Assembly: GCF_902859855.1 (NCBI RefSeq)
Contig: NZ_CADIKH010000034.1
Span: 1 to 64,000 of the forward strand
Direction of reading: 5' to 3'
Origin: Paraburkholderia humisilvae
GTDB taxonomy: Bacteria > Pseudomonadota > Gammaproteobacteria > Burkholderiales > Burkholderiaceae
DNA: 64,000 nucleotides
Positions 12,969 to 22,392 of this stretch are shown piece after piece. The notes below the pieces were generated by a model, which was not told where the DNA came from, searched no databases, and worked only from the letters and a program-made list of their open reading frames with translations. Position numbers and translations under genes: made by a program. Numbering within the stretch: the stretch's first letter is position 1; every line of letters begins with the position of its first letter.

Positions 12969-14426
12969 ATGTTAAAGGCGGCGCTGCTCGACAGGCTCTG
13001 GGGCAAGATGAGCGAACGCGGCGATTTTCCGATGCTGTCGCAATCGCTGCGCACGACGATGGCCGCCGTCAAAAACGACGAGCTCGACTTCACGTCGCTC
13101 GTGCAGGTCGTGCTCTCCGACTTCGCGTTGACGCACAAGGTGCTGCGCCTTGCGAACTCGGCGATGTACATGGCGTTCGGCGGCAACATCACGACGGTCT
13201 CGCGCGCGCTGATGGTGCTTGGCATGGACGCGGTCGGCCATCTGGTGGTCGGCCTGCAGATCGTCGATCACTTCCATCACAGCGTGCCGCGCCGCATCGA
13301 TGCGAAGCTCGAGCTGAACCGCACGATGCTGTCGGGCTGCGTCGCGCGCAAGCTGACCGAACGCGGCGATTTGCGCGCCGGCGAAGAGGCGGTGGTCTGC
13401 ACGCTGATGCGCCAGGTCGGCAAGCTGCTCGTGGTGTTCTATCTGGACACCGAATGGGACCAGATTCGCCGCCAGCTCGACGCGGGCATTGCCGAGAAGG
13501 ATGCGTGCGTGAGCGTGCTCGGCGTCTCCTATGAAGAGATCGGCATCGAAGCCGCGGTGCGCTGGCGGCTGCCGGAAATCATTCGCACCGGCATGACCGC
13601 GTACGAGCCGGCCCGCGACGACGAGTCGCGCCAGGCGCAATGGATGCGCGCGGTAACCAACTTCTCGACCGACGTCGCAAACCTGCTGACCGCGGCCGAC
13701 CTGCCGGTCGCGGTACGCGACGCGCGCATCGCGGAGCTTGCACAACGCTACAGCCGGCCGCTGAACACCGACCCGGACGTGCTGATCGAGATGAGCATTT
13801 CGCTCGCCCGCGAGGAAGCCGGCGACGGCGTGATGCGCGAGATCAACGAGCTGCGGGCGAGCGCCGATGCGATCGCGCGCGAATCGCTCGTGCCCGAGGA
13901 ACGGATTCGCGCGGGCGTCGAAGATCTACGCGCGCTACCGTCGGACAATGCGCTTGCGCCGGCGCTGACGCTCGCATCGGAAACCGTGCTCGCCGGCTTG
14001 GGCTTTGACCGCACGGTTGTGTTCGTGCGCCAAAACAGCGGGACGTTCAAGGCGCGCATGGGCTTCGGGCCGAAGGTCGACGCAGTGATGCCGCAGCTTT
14101 CGTTCGCGAGCGCATTTCAGCCCGATGTGTTCCATCTGGCCATCGCGAACTCGGTCGGGATTTTCATCGAGAACGCACGCGACCCGAAGATGGTCGCGCG
14201 CCTGCCCGACTGGTATAAGCGTTCGTTTGGCGATGCGCGGTCGTTTGTGCTGCTGCCGGTGATGCTCGACAATCAATCGACCGTCGCGCTGCTGTATGGC
14301 GACTGGACGCACACCGAAGAGTTGCGCCGCATTACGCAACAGGAAATGGCGGCGTTGAACGAGCTATCGAGGGAATTGCGGCGTTTTTTTGCGCACGCGC
14401 CGGTGGGTGAGCTGGAGATGCTTTGA
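12969..14426 (+). CDS. HDOD domain protein with C-terminal GAF-like region
   Basis: 485 residues. The HDOD domain is near the N-terminus, about residues 18-210, with the helical core TSLVQVVLSDFALTHKVLRLANSAMY and RALMVLGMDAVGHL. Its later helices include LMRQVGKLLVVFYLDTEW. The C-terminal third (about 310-480) has the alternating pattern of a GAF-like sensor and ends in a helix, MAALNELSRELRRFF. HDOD proteins of this build act in signal transduction but I cannot name the ligand or partner. Start chosen at ATG 12969; the frame is open further upstream but overlaps the GGDEF-EAL gene. Downstream it is convergent with the first LRR gene. A shared transcript with the GGDEF-EAL gene is likely. 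Confidence 0.88.
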   Translation: MLKAALLDRLWGKMSERGDFPMLSQSLRTTMAAVKNDELDFTSLVQVVLSDFALTHKVLRLANSAMYMAFGGNITTVSRALMVLGMDAVGHLVVGLQIVDHFHHSVPRRIDAKLELNRTMLSGCVARKLTERGDLRAGEEAVVCTLMRQVGKLLVVFYLDTEWDQIRRQLDAGIAEKDACVSVLGVSYEEIGIEAAVRWRLPEIIRTGMTAYEPARDDESRQAQWMRAVTNFSTDVANLLTAADLPVAVRDARIAELAQRYSRPLNTDPDVLIEMSISLAREEAGDGVMREINELRASADAIARESLVPEERIRAGVEDLRALPSDNALAPALTLASETVLAGLGFDRTVVFVRQNSGTFKARMGFGPKVDAVMPQLSFASAFQPDVFHLAIANSVGIFIENARDPKMVARLPDWYKRSFGDARSFVLLPVMLDNQSTVALLYGDWTHTEELRRITQQEMAALNELSRELRRFFAHAPVGELEML

Positions 14427-14535
14427 CAGGTATCCGGCTGATCAAACGGCGTCTCGAAGCGCAGCTTCCCGGGGCCGCGCTTCGGTTCACATTGCTCCGA
14501 CAAACCGCGAAGGCCTGCCCGAGCATCGACGCGCG

Positions 14536-15987
14536 TTAGCCAACGTGCACCGCGCAACTCGTTGTGCCATCTGTGAACGGCAGCAATACGTCGATCGACT
14601 CTGAAGGTCGATAATGCACCGAGATCACCGTATCCCCGGCGGACAGTCCATTGATGTCGTACAGCATCGTCCAGGTCGAAACATCAACTTTCCTCAACAC
14701 TGCACGCGCGACCGATTTGTCCTCGCATTCTGTTTGCGTATAGCCAAAGGCGCTCGGGTTCTGTTGATCAGACGGCCTGCCATACGTCTTTCCGTCCGAT
14801 GTCGACAGTACCTCGATCATTCTCTGAGTGGTTCCACCCACTTCCATGGAAACTGGCTTCACACCGGCCAACGCATGTTGTGACGGCACTCCCAACAGGA
14901 AATTCCCAAAGTACGCTAGCGACACCCCCTTCGCCGTCAATTGTGTTATCTCAGCCATGTCAGTGAGATAGTTATTGGAAACATTCAGGCTTTGCAGTGG
15001 GCAATTTTCCATGCCTGCCAATGTCGTGATCGCATTTGCCTCGGCGTCGATATCGATCAGCGTCTGCAGGCCAGCTAACGGCGTCAGATCCGACACCTCA
15101 TTCTTGACCACGCCGAGTATGGCCAATTTTGCGAGATTCGCAAGCGGGCTTAAATCACGGACGTGGTTCTGTTGCAAATACAATTCACGTAAATTAACCA
15201 GCCCTGAAACAAATTCAAGGTTAAAGGCTCTGATTTCATTAATATTCAGAATTTCAAGATTAGTCAATCCGCCGAGCAACGATTTATCGGCAATACGACA
15301 ATTCTGAACGTTCAATGAACGCAGGGATGTCATTTTGGCCAGCGGCGAAAAATCAGACACCAACGTCATGTATCCCATATTCAGTTCGCGCAAATCCGGA
15401 AGTGTAGTAAGGGCGCTAATGTCCGAGACACGATAGCAATATGGAACACCAAGGTGCCGCAGCTTTGGCATGCCGCTAACGAACGACAGGTCCGTGAACT
15501 GGCCATCCGCGACGTCAAGATGAATCAGATTCGGGAAAACGAGCTTCTTCATTTCATCCGGCACAAGCGCATTGCCATCGAGGATCAAAGATTCCAGGTT
15601 CACAAGTTGTGGAATCGGATCAATCGTACTTAAGTAGTCTTCCGCAACGTTAAGGTAACGCAGCGCCGCGAGTGATTGGAGCGGAGTCATATCAAGTGCA
15701 CCCGACGCCGCATTACACCCTTGTATTGAAAGCCACGCAAGCTTCGCGAGCGGTGTTAGCGGCTCGAGCGTCTTGATCGGATTGAGCGAAAGATCTGCCT
15801 TGACCAGATTGACGCAATAATTTATTCCCGTGAGATCGCTAATTCCGCGCTCTGCCGCGTTCAATACGGTCAATTTTGAAAGGTCGTCATCTGTCAATGG
15901 TGTGCGCAAAGGTATGTCAAGCGCACCATGTAAGGCGATGTTCAAATTGGCATCGGGAATGTCAACTACAGTGGTAGTGTCGCTCAT
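14536..15987 (-). CDS. leucine-rich-repeat protein, paralogue 1
   Basis: 483 residues built of internalin-like leucine-rich repeats of about 21-23 residues. An N-terminal cap (VDIPDANLNIALHGALDIP, TPLTDDDLSKLTVLNA, GISDLTGINYC) leads into repeats of the form LxNLxxLxLxxNxIxDLSPL from about 45 to 345. A C-terminal non-repeat domain of about 120 residues follows, probably an Ig-like beta fold, with cysteines at TECEDKS and TSCAVHVG. There is no signal peptide, sortase motif or membrane helix, so location is unknown. Start ATG 15987 has a strong AAGGAGG five bases upstream. Its DNA is visibly more AT-rich than the neighbours, which suggests acquisition. A paralogue lies just upstream on the same strand. 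Confidence 0.85.
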   Translation of the reverse strand: MSDTTTVVDIPDANLNIALHGALDIPLRTPLTDDDLSKLTVLNAAERGISDLTGINYCVNLVKADLSLNPIKTLEPLTPLAKLAWLSIQGCNAASGALDMTPLQSLAALRYLNVAEDYLSTIDPIPQLVNLESLILDGNALVPDEMKKLVFPNLIHLDVADGQFTDLSFVSGMPKLRHLGVPYCYRVSDISALTTLPDLRELNMGYMTLVSDFSPLAKMTSLRSLNVQNCRIADKSLLGGLTNLEILNINEIRAFNLEFVSGLVNLRELYLQQNHVRDLSPLANLAKLAILGVVKNEVSDLTPLAGLQTLIDIDAEANAITTLAGMENCPLQSLNVSNNYLTDMAEITQLTAKGVSLAYFGNFLLGVPSQHALAGVKPVSMEVGGTTQRMIEVLSTSDGKTYGRPSDQQNPSAFGYTQTECEDKSVARAVLRKVDVSTWTMLYDINGLSAGDTVISVHYRPSESIDVLLPFTDGTTSCAVHVG

Positions 15988-16549
15988 ACAACCTCCTTCG
16001 TGTTCGGCACACCCCTCGATCAGGGATCGGGTTCTCCGACGTATCGAAACATTCCAGGACGCGCCGCTTTGAGAATCTCAATGTTTCAATCTATAGCTGA
16101 GATACCATCAAATATCCACGTTTAAAATCTTCGCAACGAAATATGTTAAATTGCGTACTTGAAAAAAATTTGAAACAGATACCGCAAGAAAAACGAAAGA
16201 AACATCAGGCCGTCGTTGCGGCACAAAATATTCAGAGAAGTCAGCCTATGCATTTCGGGCGTTGACAGGATGATCGAGATCATCATAAAAGATACACATG
16301 CGGTTTCAGGATATCAAACATGGATAATCGGTTGCGTTCCACGGATGCATCAAGAAGCCGGCATTGGATCATCGATATGCCGATAAAAACCGATATTTTT
16401 TATCTGTTGAATCACTGAAACCACAGCGCGACGATGTCTCATGCGCGTCGGTGCGGAGCGCACCCTGTGTGTCACCAGTCGCTAACCTGACGATGATCTC
16501 GGCGCCGGCCCGGCGCGGGCGGCAACACCTCGGTATCGACCAGTTTTGT
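15988..16549. other. AT-rich spacer between the two LRR genes
   Basis: About 560 bases, strongly AT-rich at 16076-16410. The minus strand at about 16140-16100 carries TA-rich stretches such as atttaacatatttcg that could serve as a promoter for the downstream LRR gene. The short open frames here have no ribosome site or recognisable product, and I see no inverted terminal repeats. Confidence 0.5.
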
Positions 16550-17863
16550 TCAATTGGCAGTGACCTTTACCTGGCAAGTTGTGGTGCCGTTCGTAAACGG
16601 TAGCAATGCATCGATCCACGCGTACGGTCGATAGTGGGGCGAGAGCGTCGTAGTGCCGACAGCGACTCCGTAGATTTCATAGTCCATCGACCAGTTATCG
16701 TCGTCCGAAGAATTCAAGACTGCGCTGGCCACGGACTTGTTGCTGCATTCGAGTACCGGGCCGCCATACGCGATGGAGTGAGTATCAGATTGTTCCTTGT
16801 AGTTCGCGCCATCCTCCGAATACAACACCTGAAATTGCTGGACAATATTCTCACTCACCATCATAGATATTGGATCAACGGACTTGAACGCGTTTTGTTT
16901 CGGATATCCGTAGTAGAAGTTATCGCTATAATCCACATATGAGCATGCATTAATAATTTTCTTGAGTTCCTCGATGTCGGCAAGATAATTATTCGCTACG
17001 TTCAGCGTTTTTAATGGAAGATTTTGCAGGCCGTCCAATGACGTAATTGCGTTCTGATTCACAGTGAGCGCCGTAAGCTTTGACAAACCGGACAGCGGAC
17101 TCAATTCGGCTATATTGTTTCTTTCCGCGATCAGAGTGGTCAGGTTGGTCATGCCAGCCACAAAATTCAGATCAGAGACACCGCAACCGGGTACATACAG
17201 AATTTGCAGCGCGGAAAGACCAGCTAGATCGGACGAATTTGAGATCCAGGAATCCGACATGTCCAGATGCGTTAGATGGACTAGCTGGGACAACGGTGTG
17301 AAATCGCATGGTGTGTCAGTGAGTTCACGCATGGTCAAGGACAACAAGCCCGGAAGTGTCGCAAGAGCACTTATGTCTTTGAGGCTCGTGTCATACGATA
17401 AATCCAGCTCGGTAAGCTTTGGCATTCCTTGGACGAAATCGGTGTTTGTCAGTAGTGAACAAGATGTCGCATCCAGCGACGTCAGATTCGGAAAATTCAG
17501 ATTCCGCATTCCCTCGTCATTGAGAGGATTATTATGTACTGTCAAATCGATCACTTCAGAATCTGAAAGTGAATCGAGCGAAGTGAGGTTATTTCCATCC
17601 ACCCGCAGAGTTTGCAGTAAAGATAGAGATTGAAGTGGCGTCAGGATTTGCAGAAAATTATTAGAGAGATTCGCATTCCCCATATTGACGCAATAATTAA
17701 TACCAGTCAAATCAGAGATTCCACAATCGCTCGCGGAGAGTTCAGTTATCGATGAGAGATTCTCATCTGTCAAAGGAGTTCCGGATGGTATACCCAGCGC
17801 ATCATGCAGAACCTTATCGAGATTTGCATCTGGAATGGTAACTTCCGCTGCATTGAGACTCAT
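16550..17863 (-). CDS. leucine-rich-repeat protein, paralogue 2
   Basis: 437 residues with the same architecture as its neighbour: cap (VTIPDANLDKVLHDALGIP, TPLTDENLSSITELSAS, GISDLTGINYC), about eleven leucine-rich repeats to about residue 310, and the C-terminal domain with HYRPYAWIDALLPFTNG, which matches HYRPSESIDVLLPFTDG of paralogue 1. The cysteine pair (LECSNKS, TTTCQVKV) is conserved. The repeat section is shorter by about two repeats. No signal peptide. Start ATG 17863 has AAGGAG seven bases upstream. Both genes have their own ribosome sites and a 562-base spacer, so they may be separately transcribed. Possible roles include protein-protein binding or an exported effector, but nothing here proves either. 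Confidence 0.85.
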   Translation of the reverse strand: MSLNAAEVTIPDANLDKVLHDALGIPSGTPLTDENLSSITELSASDCGISDLTGINYCVNMGNANLSNNFLQILTPLQSLSLLQTLRVDGNNLTSLDSLSDSEVIDLTVHNNPLNDEGMRNLNFPNLTSLDATSCSLLTNTDFVQGMPKLTELDLSYDTSLKDISALATLPGLLSLTMRELTDTPCDFTPLSQLVHLTHLDMSDSWISNSSDLAGLSALQILYVPGCGVSDLNFVAGMTNLTTLIAERNNIAELSPLSGLSKLTALTVNQNAITSLDGLQNLPLKTLNVANNYLADIEELKKIINACSYVDYSDNFYYGYPKQNAFKSVDPISMMVSENIVQQFQVLYSEDGANYKEQSDTHSIAYGGPVLECSNKSVASAVLNSSDDDNWSMDYEIYGVAVGTTTLSPHYRPYAWIDALLPFTNGTTTCQVKVTAN

Positions 17864-18336
17864 AACGATCTCCTTAACGTATTATTGATGCGTGGTTTAC
17901 GCAAACTAACCTTCAGTCAGTTTTCGAACCTCTGGAAGTATTGAAACATGATACGCGCCTCACTCCGAGGTTCGTATTTTTGATTATTGGCGAAACCCAA
18001 CGAATGTCCAGTCTTAAAATGCCCATCGAACGAAAGTACCAGATCAGCAGACACTGGAACAATGATAATTCCAAACATATGCATGAAGTCGCGCAGCTTT
18101 GGAGATTAAAAGCAGTATTGTCCCGAACGATAATTCCTATGTTCGAGCGAACGGGCGACATCATAATGCCGTTTATAAAGGGAGCAATACGATACGGATC
18201 GGAGCGATCAGTAAGCTAGTTGGGTCGCGCGACGTCGCGGCCCGATGGTTCATCACGGCCTGACTCACCGAAGTTACCGAACAACGTCAGTCGCGGCTGC
18301 CAGGCAGGCACCGCGACCGCGACCGGGCATGCGGCC
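17864..18336. other. AT-rich right flank of the LRR block
   Basis: About 470 bases; the composition returns to GC-rich at about 18220. A 92-codon frame (17941-18219, plus strand, TTG start) crosses most of it but has no ribosome site and no recognisable domain, so it is not called as a gene. The promoter of LRR paralogue 2 should be close to 17864-17960. No tRNA or attachment-site duplication is visible at the composition boundary. Confidence 0.5.
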
Positions 18337-19746
18337 TCAGTCCTCGATCCGCTCGAGCCCTTCCGCTTCCGCACTGCGTTCGGCGATGCCGGCCCACGCG
18401 GCCGCGGTCAGCGCCAGTTCAGCGGCTTCGGCCCTCGTCAATGGCGCGAGCGATTGGCATGCGTGGTCGGCCACGTCCCACGCGCCGCGCTCCAGTGCTT
18501 CGATCAGCGTAAGCAGCGTGCCGAGCGTGCCTTCGTGGTGGGCGATCGCGTCACGAATTGGCCGCGACAGCATCAGCACATTCAGTGTGGTTTCGAGCGA
18601 ACCGCCGAACACCGCGTCGACGAACGAGAAAACACCGGTCAGAAACGCCGCGTCGGTTTCGTCGCGCCCCGCGTCGCGCAGGCGCGCGACCGCAAGTTCC
18701 ATAAAGCGTGCGCGCGTCGCCGCCAGCTGCAACAGCGGATCGTCTTCGAGTGCGACCTTGCGTCCATCCGCGTACAGCAGCAGTTGCGTCCAGCGCGCGA
18801 TCTTGTCGGTGCCGGTGGCGTTGATCGCATCGCGCAGCGTCGTCACGCGCAAGCCCAACGCGAGGCCGCTTGCGTTGGCAAGCCGCATCAGGTGCATCAC
18901 CAAAACCGGATTCAGCTTCAGTTCGGCTTCGAGTTGCGCGACCGTCGGTTCGCCGGCCAGCAATTGCAGCAGATTCAGCAACGCATGGCGCGGCGCACTC
19001 ACCCGGCGCGCGGTCTCGCCCGTGTGCGGGCGCGCGAAGAAGTAGCCCTGGAAACGATCGAAGCCTAGATTGAACGCGATTTCAAAATCTTCATGCGTAT
19101 CGGCGCCGACCGCAATCAGCAACTTGCCCGCCGATTTCAGCACGCTCGCCAGCTTCGGCAATAGCGCGGGCTGCGTGCGGTGCAGATCGATTTTCACCGT
19201 CTCCGCATACGGCAGCAAACGTGCGAAACGCTCATCGACCTGTGTCACGTGATCGATCACGAAGCGAAAACGCCGCCCATGCAGCGTGACGATGCGCGCG
19301 ATCAGTTCGTCGTCGACCTCGATCTCGGGCGGCAATTCGAAAACGAACCGCTCGGCCGGCAGTGTCTTCACCACTTCGTCGAGCAGCAGTTCACGCGTAA
19401 CGTCGATGTAAGCGGGATGACCGGTTAGCGCGAGACGCACTTCGGGTGTCATCAGCGCCCGGATCAGCGCGCTATTGCGCGCCTGAACGGACATGTGGGC
19501 GGGCGCTCCGCCGTCCGTGCCCGCTGCGTCCGCGCCTGATGCGTCGGCGTCCGGGTTCGCCTGGGGCGTGACCACCTGCTGGATTTTCAGTTCGAAGCCG
19601 CACAGCATGCCGTCCCGGTTCAGAAGCGGCTGGCGGGCGAAATTCACATCGCGCAACGCCTTTTCGGTGGCGCCGCCCAAGGCAGCCTCAGTGGAACCTG
19701 AAAGGCCGTTTGCCCGGCCCTCCTGCTGGACTGCGGTGGTGGTCAT
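18337..19746 (-). CDS. EAL-HDOD signalling protein with degenerate EAL domain
   Basis: 469 residues, paralogue of the gene at 9177-10586. The EAL region (about 40-260) has lost key residues: the usual asparagine is aspartate in AYIDVTRELL, the acidic pair has become ID-H in FVIDHVTQ, and the glutamate of the AEKVET segment is missing (LLIAVGADTHED). FELKIQQV and RFQGYFFARP remain recognisable. It is therefore probably a binding or structural domain rather than an active phosphodiesterase. The HDOD domain (about 270-460) contains LNPVLVMHLMRLANASGLALG. ATG 19746 is preceded by GGGGAG; an open extension to 19893 is Arg-rich and lacks a ribosome site. It is the last signalling gene before the arginine cluster. 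Confidence 0.87.
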   Translation of the reverse strand: MTTTAVQQEGRANGLSGSTEAALGGATEKALRDVNFARQPLLNRDGMLCGFELKIQQVVTPQANPDADASGADAAGTDGGAPAHMSVQARNSALIRALMTPEVRLALTGHPAYIDVTRELLLDEVVKTLPAERFVFELPPEIEVDDELIARIVTLHGRRFRFVIDHVTQVDERFARLLPYAETVKIDLHRTQPALLPKLASVLKSAGKLLIAVGADTHEDFEIAFNLGFDRFQGYFFARPHTGETARRVSAPRHALLNLLQLLAGEPTVAQLEAELKLNPVLVMHLMRLANASGLALGLRVTTLRDAINATGTDKIARWTQLLLYADGRKVALEDDPLLQLAATRARFMELAVARLRDAGRDETDAAFLTGVFSFVDAVFGGSLETTLNVLMLSRPIRDAIAHHEGTLGTLLTLIEALERGAWDVADHACQSLAPLTRAEAAELALTAAAWAGIAERSAEAEGLERIED

Positions 19747-19938
19747 GCGGCTCCCCTTTTGCAAAGCGCGTGCGGCGCTTCGACCTCTCATCTTATTGGT
19801 GGCTGATTCGGTGGACCCGGCCATTCGCGCCGCATTCGCAAACGTGTGCGTCGGCAGCCGGGTTTCTTTGCCCGGGGATTTTAGCGCACGCATGCGTGCC
19901 GCGGACAGCGAAATCGTGCGTGCACAACGAAACTTCGT

Positions 19939-21021
19939 TTAATGCAGTGACGCGAGCACATCCTGTGTCGTTTCGATGACCATGAGCCCGGCGCGCAGGC
20001 CCGGTTTGACCGATGGATTCGGAAACACGATGCGCTCTTCCGCATGGCTGACCGTATAGCGATAACCGCCGTCGCGCGCGAGTACCGTGTTTTGCGCGTA
20101 GGCGGTGAAATTCGGCACATTCGCGTCGACCAGCAGTTCGAATGCGTCGCTGTGCTTCGTGATCTGGTCGATCACCGTAAAGACGCGCGGAACCGACGCG
20201 TCGGTCGCCGGCATCGACACGCGGCGGGTTTCACCCGCAAGCAGGCGGCGCAATGCGGCATCGGCGCCCGTGAAACGCGTCAGATCGTTCTGCCCGAACG
20301 GACGCACCTTGCCGAGTTCCAGCGTGCACGCATCGGCGCCGCAGGCTTCGGCGGTGAAGTGCGACCAGGTTGTGCCCTTTGTCGTATGCACGAGCACCGC
20401 CGCGATCTGCGCATCGCGGAGCCATTCGAACATCGCACGCGACATCGGTTCGCCCGTGTGCGGCAGCAGCGCGAAGCGCTCAAATACCGACGCGCGGATG
20501 GCGGTATGCATGTCGATGTGCCAGCGCGCGCTGCGCCGTTGCGGCGCGTTCGCGAAGAACTGCGCGGCCGCGCGCTCGAGCGCCGCGGCGCGCGGCGCTT
20601 CCGCGCTGCGCGGCAGTTGTGCATGGCGGCCGCTGAACAGGCGGTTCAGGTCATCGTCGATATAGCGGCTCGCGGCGCGCATCGCCGCGACGTTGCCGAG
20701 CACGACCAGCAGCCGGCACGCGAGCGGCGCGCGGCCCGCGCCGATATCGCGCACCAGCAGCGACAGCAGTTCGATCGGCGCGGTTTCGTCGCCATGAACG
20801 CCGGCGGACGCGAGCACGCTATGCACGGGTGCGTCCGGGTCCGCCGCCGCCCCTGCGTGCGCCGTCACACCGACGCTCATGCCCGCACCCGCCGGCGGCT
20901 CGAATTGCAGCACGCCGTCATCGAGCCAGCGCCAACCTACGCCATTTGCGCAAACCCCTTGCTGCTGAGCGGAATCGGGCCGGTTGCCGGCCAGCGTATA
21001 AGCGAGAAAGTCGTCGAGCAT
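19939..21021 (-). CDS. astE: succinylglutamate desuccinylase
   Basis: Last enzyme of the arginine succinyltransferase pathway: hydrolyses N-succinylglutamate to glutamate and succinate using zinc. 360 residues. Zinc ligands of this carboxypeptidase-like family are visible as the HxxE pair in GVHGDETAPIELL and the histidine in WHIDMHTAI. The start could be either of two adjacent ATG codons; the second (21021) is five bases from the GGGAGG site and is preferred. It follows astB with a 20-base gap, as the last gene of the cluster in transcription order. The C-terminal part (NTVLARDGGYRYTVSHAEE) matches the end domain of the family. Confidence 0.93.
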   Translation of the reverse strand: MLDDFLAYTLAGNRPDSAQQQGVCANGVGWRWLDDGVLQFEPPAGAGMSVGVTAHAGAAADPDAPVHSVLASAGVHGDETAPIELLSLLVRDIGAGRAPLACRLLVVLGNVAAMRAASRYIDDDLNRLFSGRHAQLPRSAEAPRAAALERAAAQFFANAPQRRSARWHIDMHTAIRASVFERFALLPHTGEPMSRAMFEWLRDAQIAAVLVHTTKGTTWSHFTAEACGADACTLELGKVRPFGQNDLTRFTGADAALRRLLAGETRRVSMPATDASVPRVFTVIDQITKHSDAFELLVDANVPNFTAYAQNTVLARDGGYRYTVSHAEERIVFPNPSVKPGLRAGLMVIETTQDVLASLH

Positions 21022-21041
21022 CATTACCTCCCGCAATGTGT

Positions 21042-22382
21042 TCAGCGCTGAAAGTCGTACAGCGATCCGACACGCAGAATCTGCGTCAATTCGTCGAGCG
21101 CGGTGCGCGACTCGTTCAGCAGATGCGGGTCCGCCAGATCGCCAGGCGCGAGCTGGTCTCGATAGTGCGTGTCGATCCACGCATTGAGCCGATCGAACAA
21201 CGGTTCATCGATCCAGACACCCGGCGCAACGGCTGCGCGCTCCGCGTCGGTCAGCACGACGCGCAGCCGCAGACACGCGGGGCCGCCGCCGTTCTTCATG
21301 CTTTCGCGCAGGTCGAACACCTTCACCTCGTCGATCGGTCCGGATGCCGACACCAGATCGTCGAGATAGCGCGCGACGCGTTCGTTTTCGCGGCACTCCT
21401 GCGGCACAACAAGAACCTGCGTGCCGTCCGCGCGCATCAGCAACTGGCTGTTGAACAGATAGGACGTGACCGCATCGGCGACGCTCACCCGCGCATCCGG
21501 CACCTCGATCACATCGAGCGCGACGTGACGCGCGGCGAGTTTCGCGCGCAGTTCGTCATACACCGCGCGTTGCTCGACAAACGCAAGCTGATGGCAAAAA
21601 AGCGTGTGCGCGTTGCCGACCGCGATCACATCATTGTGAAACACGCCCGCATCGATCACGTCCGGGTTCTGCTGCGCGTAGACCGTCGTCTCTTCAGCGA
21701 GCCCGTGCCGTTGCGCGACCGCGCGGCTCGCTTCGAAGGTCTGCCGCGCCGGATAGCGCTTCGGCTCCGGGCCGCGCCGGTATTCGCTGCGACCGTAGAC
21801 GAAGAACTCGACGCCACGCGCGCCGTACTGTGCGCAAAAACGCGTATGGTTCGCCGCGCCTTCGTCGCCGAGCGCCGGTGTGCCGGGCAGCGCTTCGTGC
21901 ACCGCGAAACGGTTTTCGTCAGCGAAGATCGTACGCAGCGTGCGGCGCGTCGATTCGTGCTCGATCGCGCGATGCAGCTTGCTGCACAGGTTCGCCGGCG
22001 TGAAATGCACGCGCGCGTCCATGGTGTCCGCCGACGGGCTGACAGTCGCCGCGTTCGCGGTCCACATCGCCGACGCGGAGCTCGCCGCGGCAAGTAGTTC
22101 GGGCGCCTCCTTCGCGACTTTCGCGATCACATTCGCATCGGCGCCCGAAAAGCCCAGTTCGCGTAACAGACGCAGCGACGGCCGTTCCTGCGGCGGCAGC
22201 ACGCCCTGACAAAAACCGAGGTCGGCGAGCTGCTTCATCTTGCGCAGCCCCTGCTTCGCGGCCGCCTTCGGATTCGCGACGGACTTCTCGTTCGACAGCG
22301 AGGCGACATTGCCGAACGACAGTCCGGCATAGTTGTGAGTCGGGCCGACCAGCCCGTCGAAATTCGCTTCGGTGGCTTGCAT
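21042..22382 (-). CDS. astB: N-succinylarginine dihydrolase
   Basis: Converts N2-succinylarginine to N2-succinylornithine with release of ammonia and CO2, the second step of the pathway. 446 residues, normal size. Family landmarks are the N-terminal FDGLVGPTHNYAGLS, the central GVFHNDVIAVGNAHTLFCHQ (histidine of the guanidine-modifying fold), and the C-terminal cysteine in GGGPACLRLRVVL. Start ATG 22382 is supported by an AAGGA nine bases upstream and by homology to MKAxEANFDGLVGPTHNY-type beginnings. It lies ten bases after the astD stop and upstream of astE on the same strand. Confidence 0.95.
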   Translation of the reverse strand: MQATEANFDGLVGPTHNYAGLSFGNVASLSNEKSVANPKAAAKQGLRKMKQLADLGFCQGVLPPQERPSLRLLRELGFSGADANVIAKVAKEAPELLAAASSASAMWTANAATVSPSADTMDARVHFTPANLCSKLHRAIEHESTRRTLRTIFADENRFAVHEALPGTPALGDEGAANHTRFCAQYGARGVEFFVYGRSEYRRGPEPKRYPARQTFEASRAVAQRHGLAEETTVYAQQNPDVIDAGVFHNDVIAVGNAHTLFCHQLAFVEQRAVYDELRAKLAARHVALDVIEVPDARVSVADAVTSYLFNSQLLMRADGTQVLVVPQECRENERVARYLDDLVSASGPIDEVKVFDLRESMKNGGGPACLRLRVVLTDAERAAVAPGVWIDEPLFDRLNAWIDTHYRDQLAPGDLADPHLLNESRTALDELTQILRVGSLYDFQR

Positions 22383-22392
22383 CGTCCGATCC

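Noticed and set aside
17941..18219. 92-codon frame in the AT-rich flank of the LRR genes
   Set aside because: TTG start, no ribosome site, no domain; length is expected by chance in AT-rich DNA with few selected frames.
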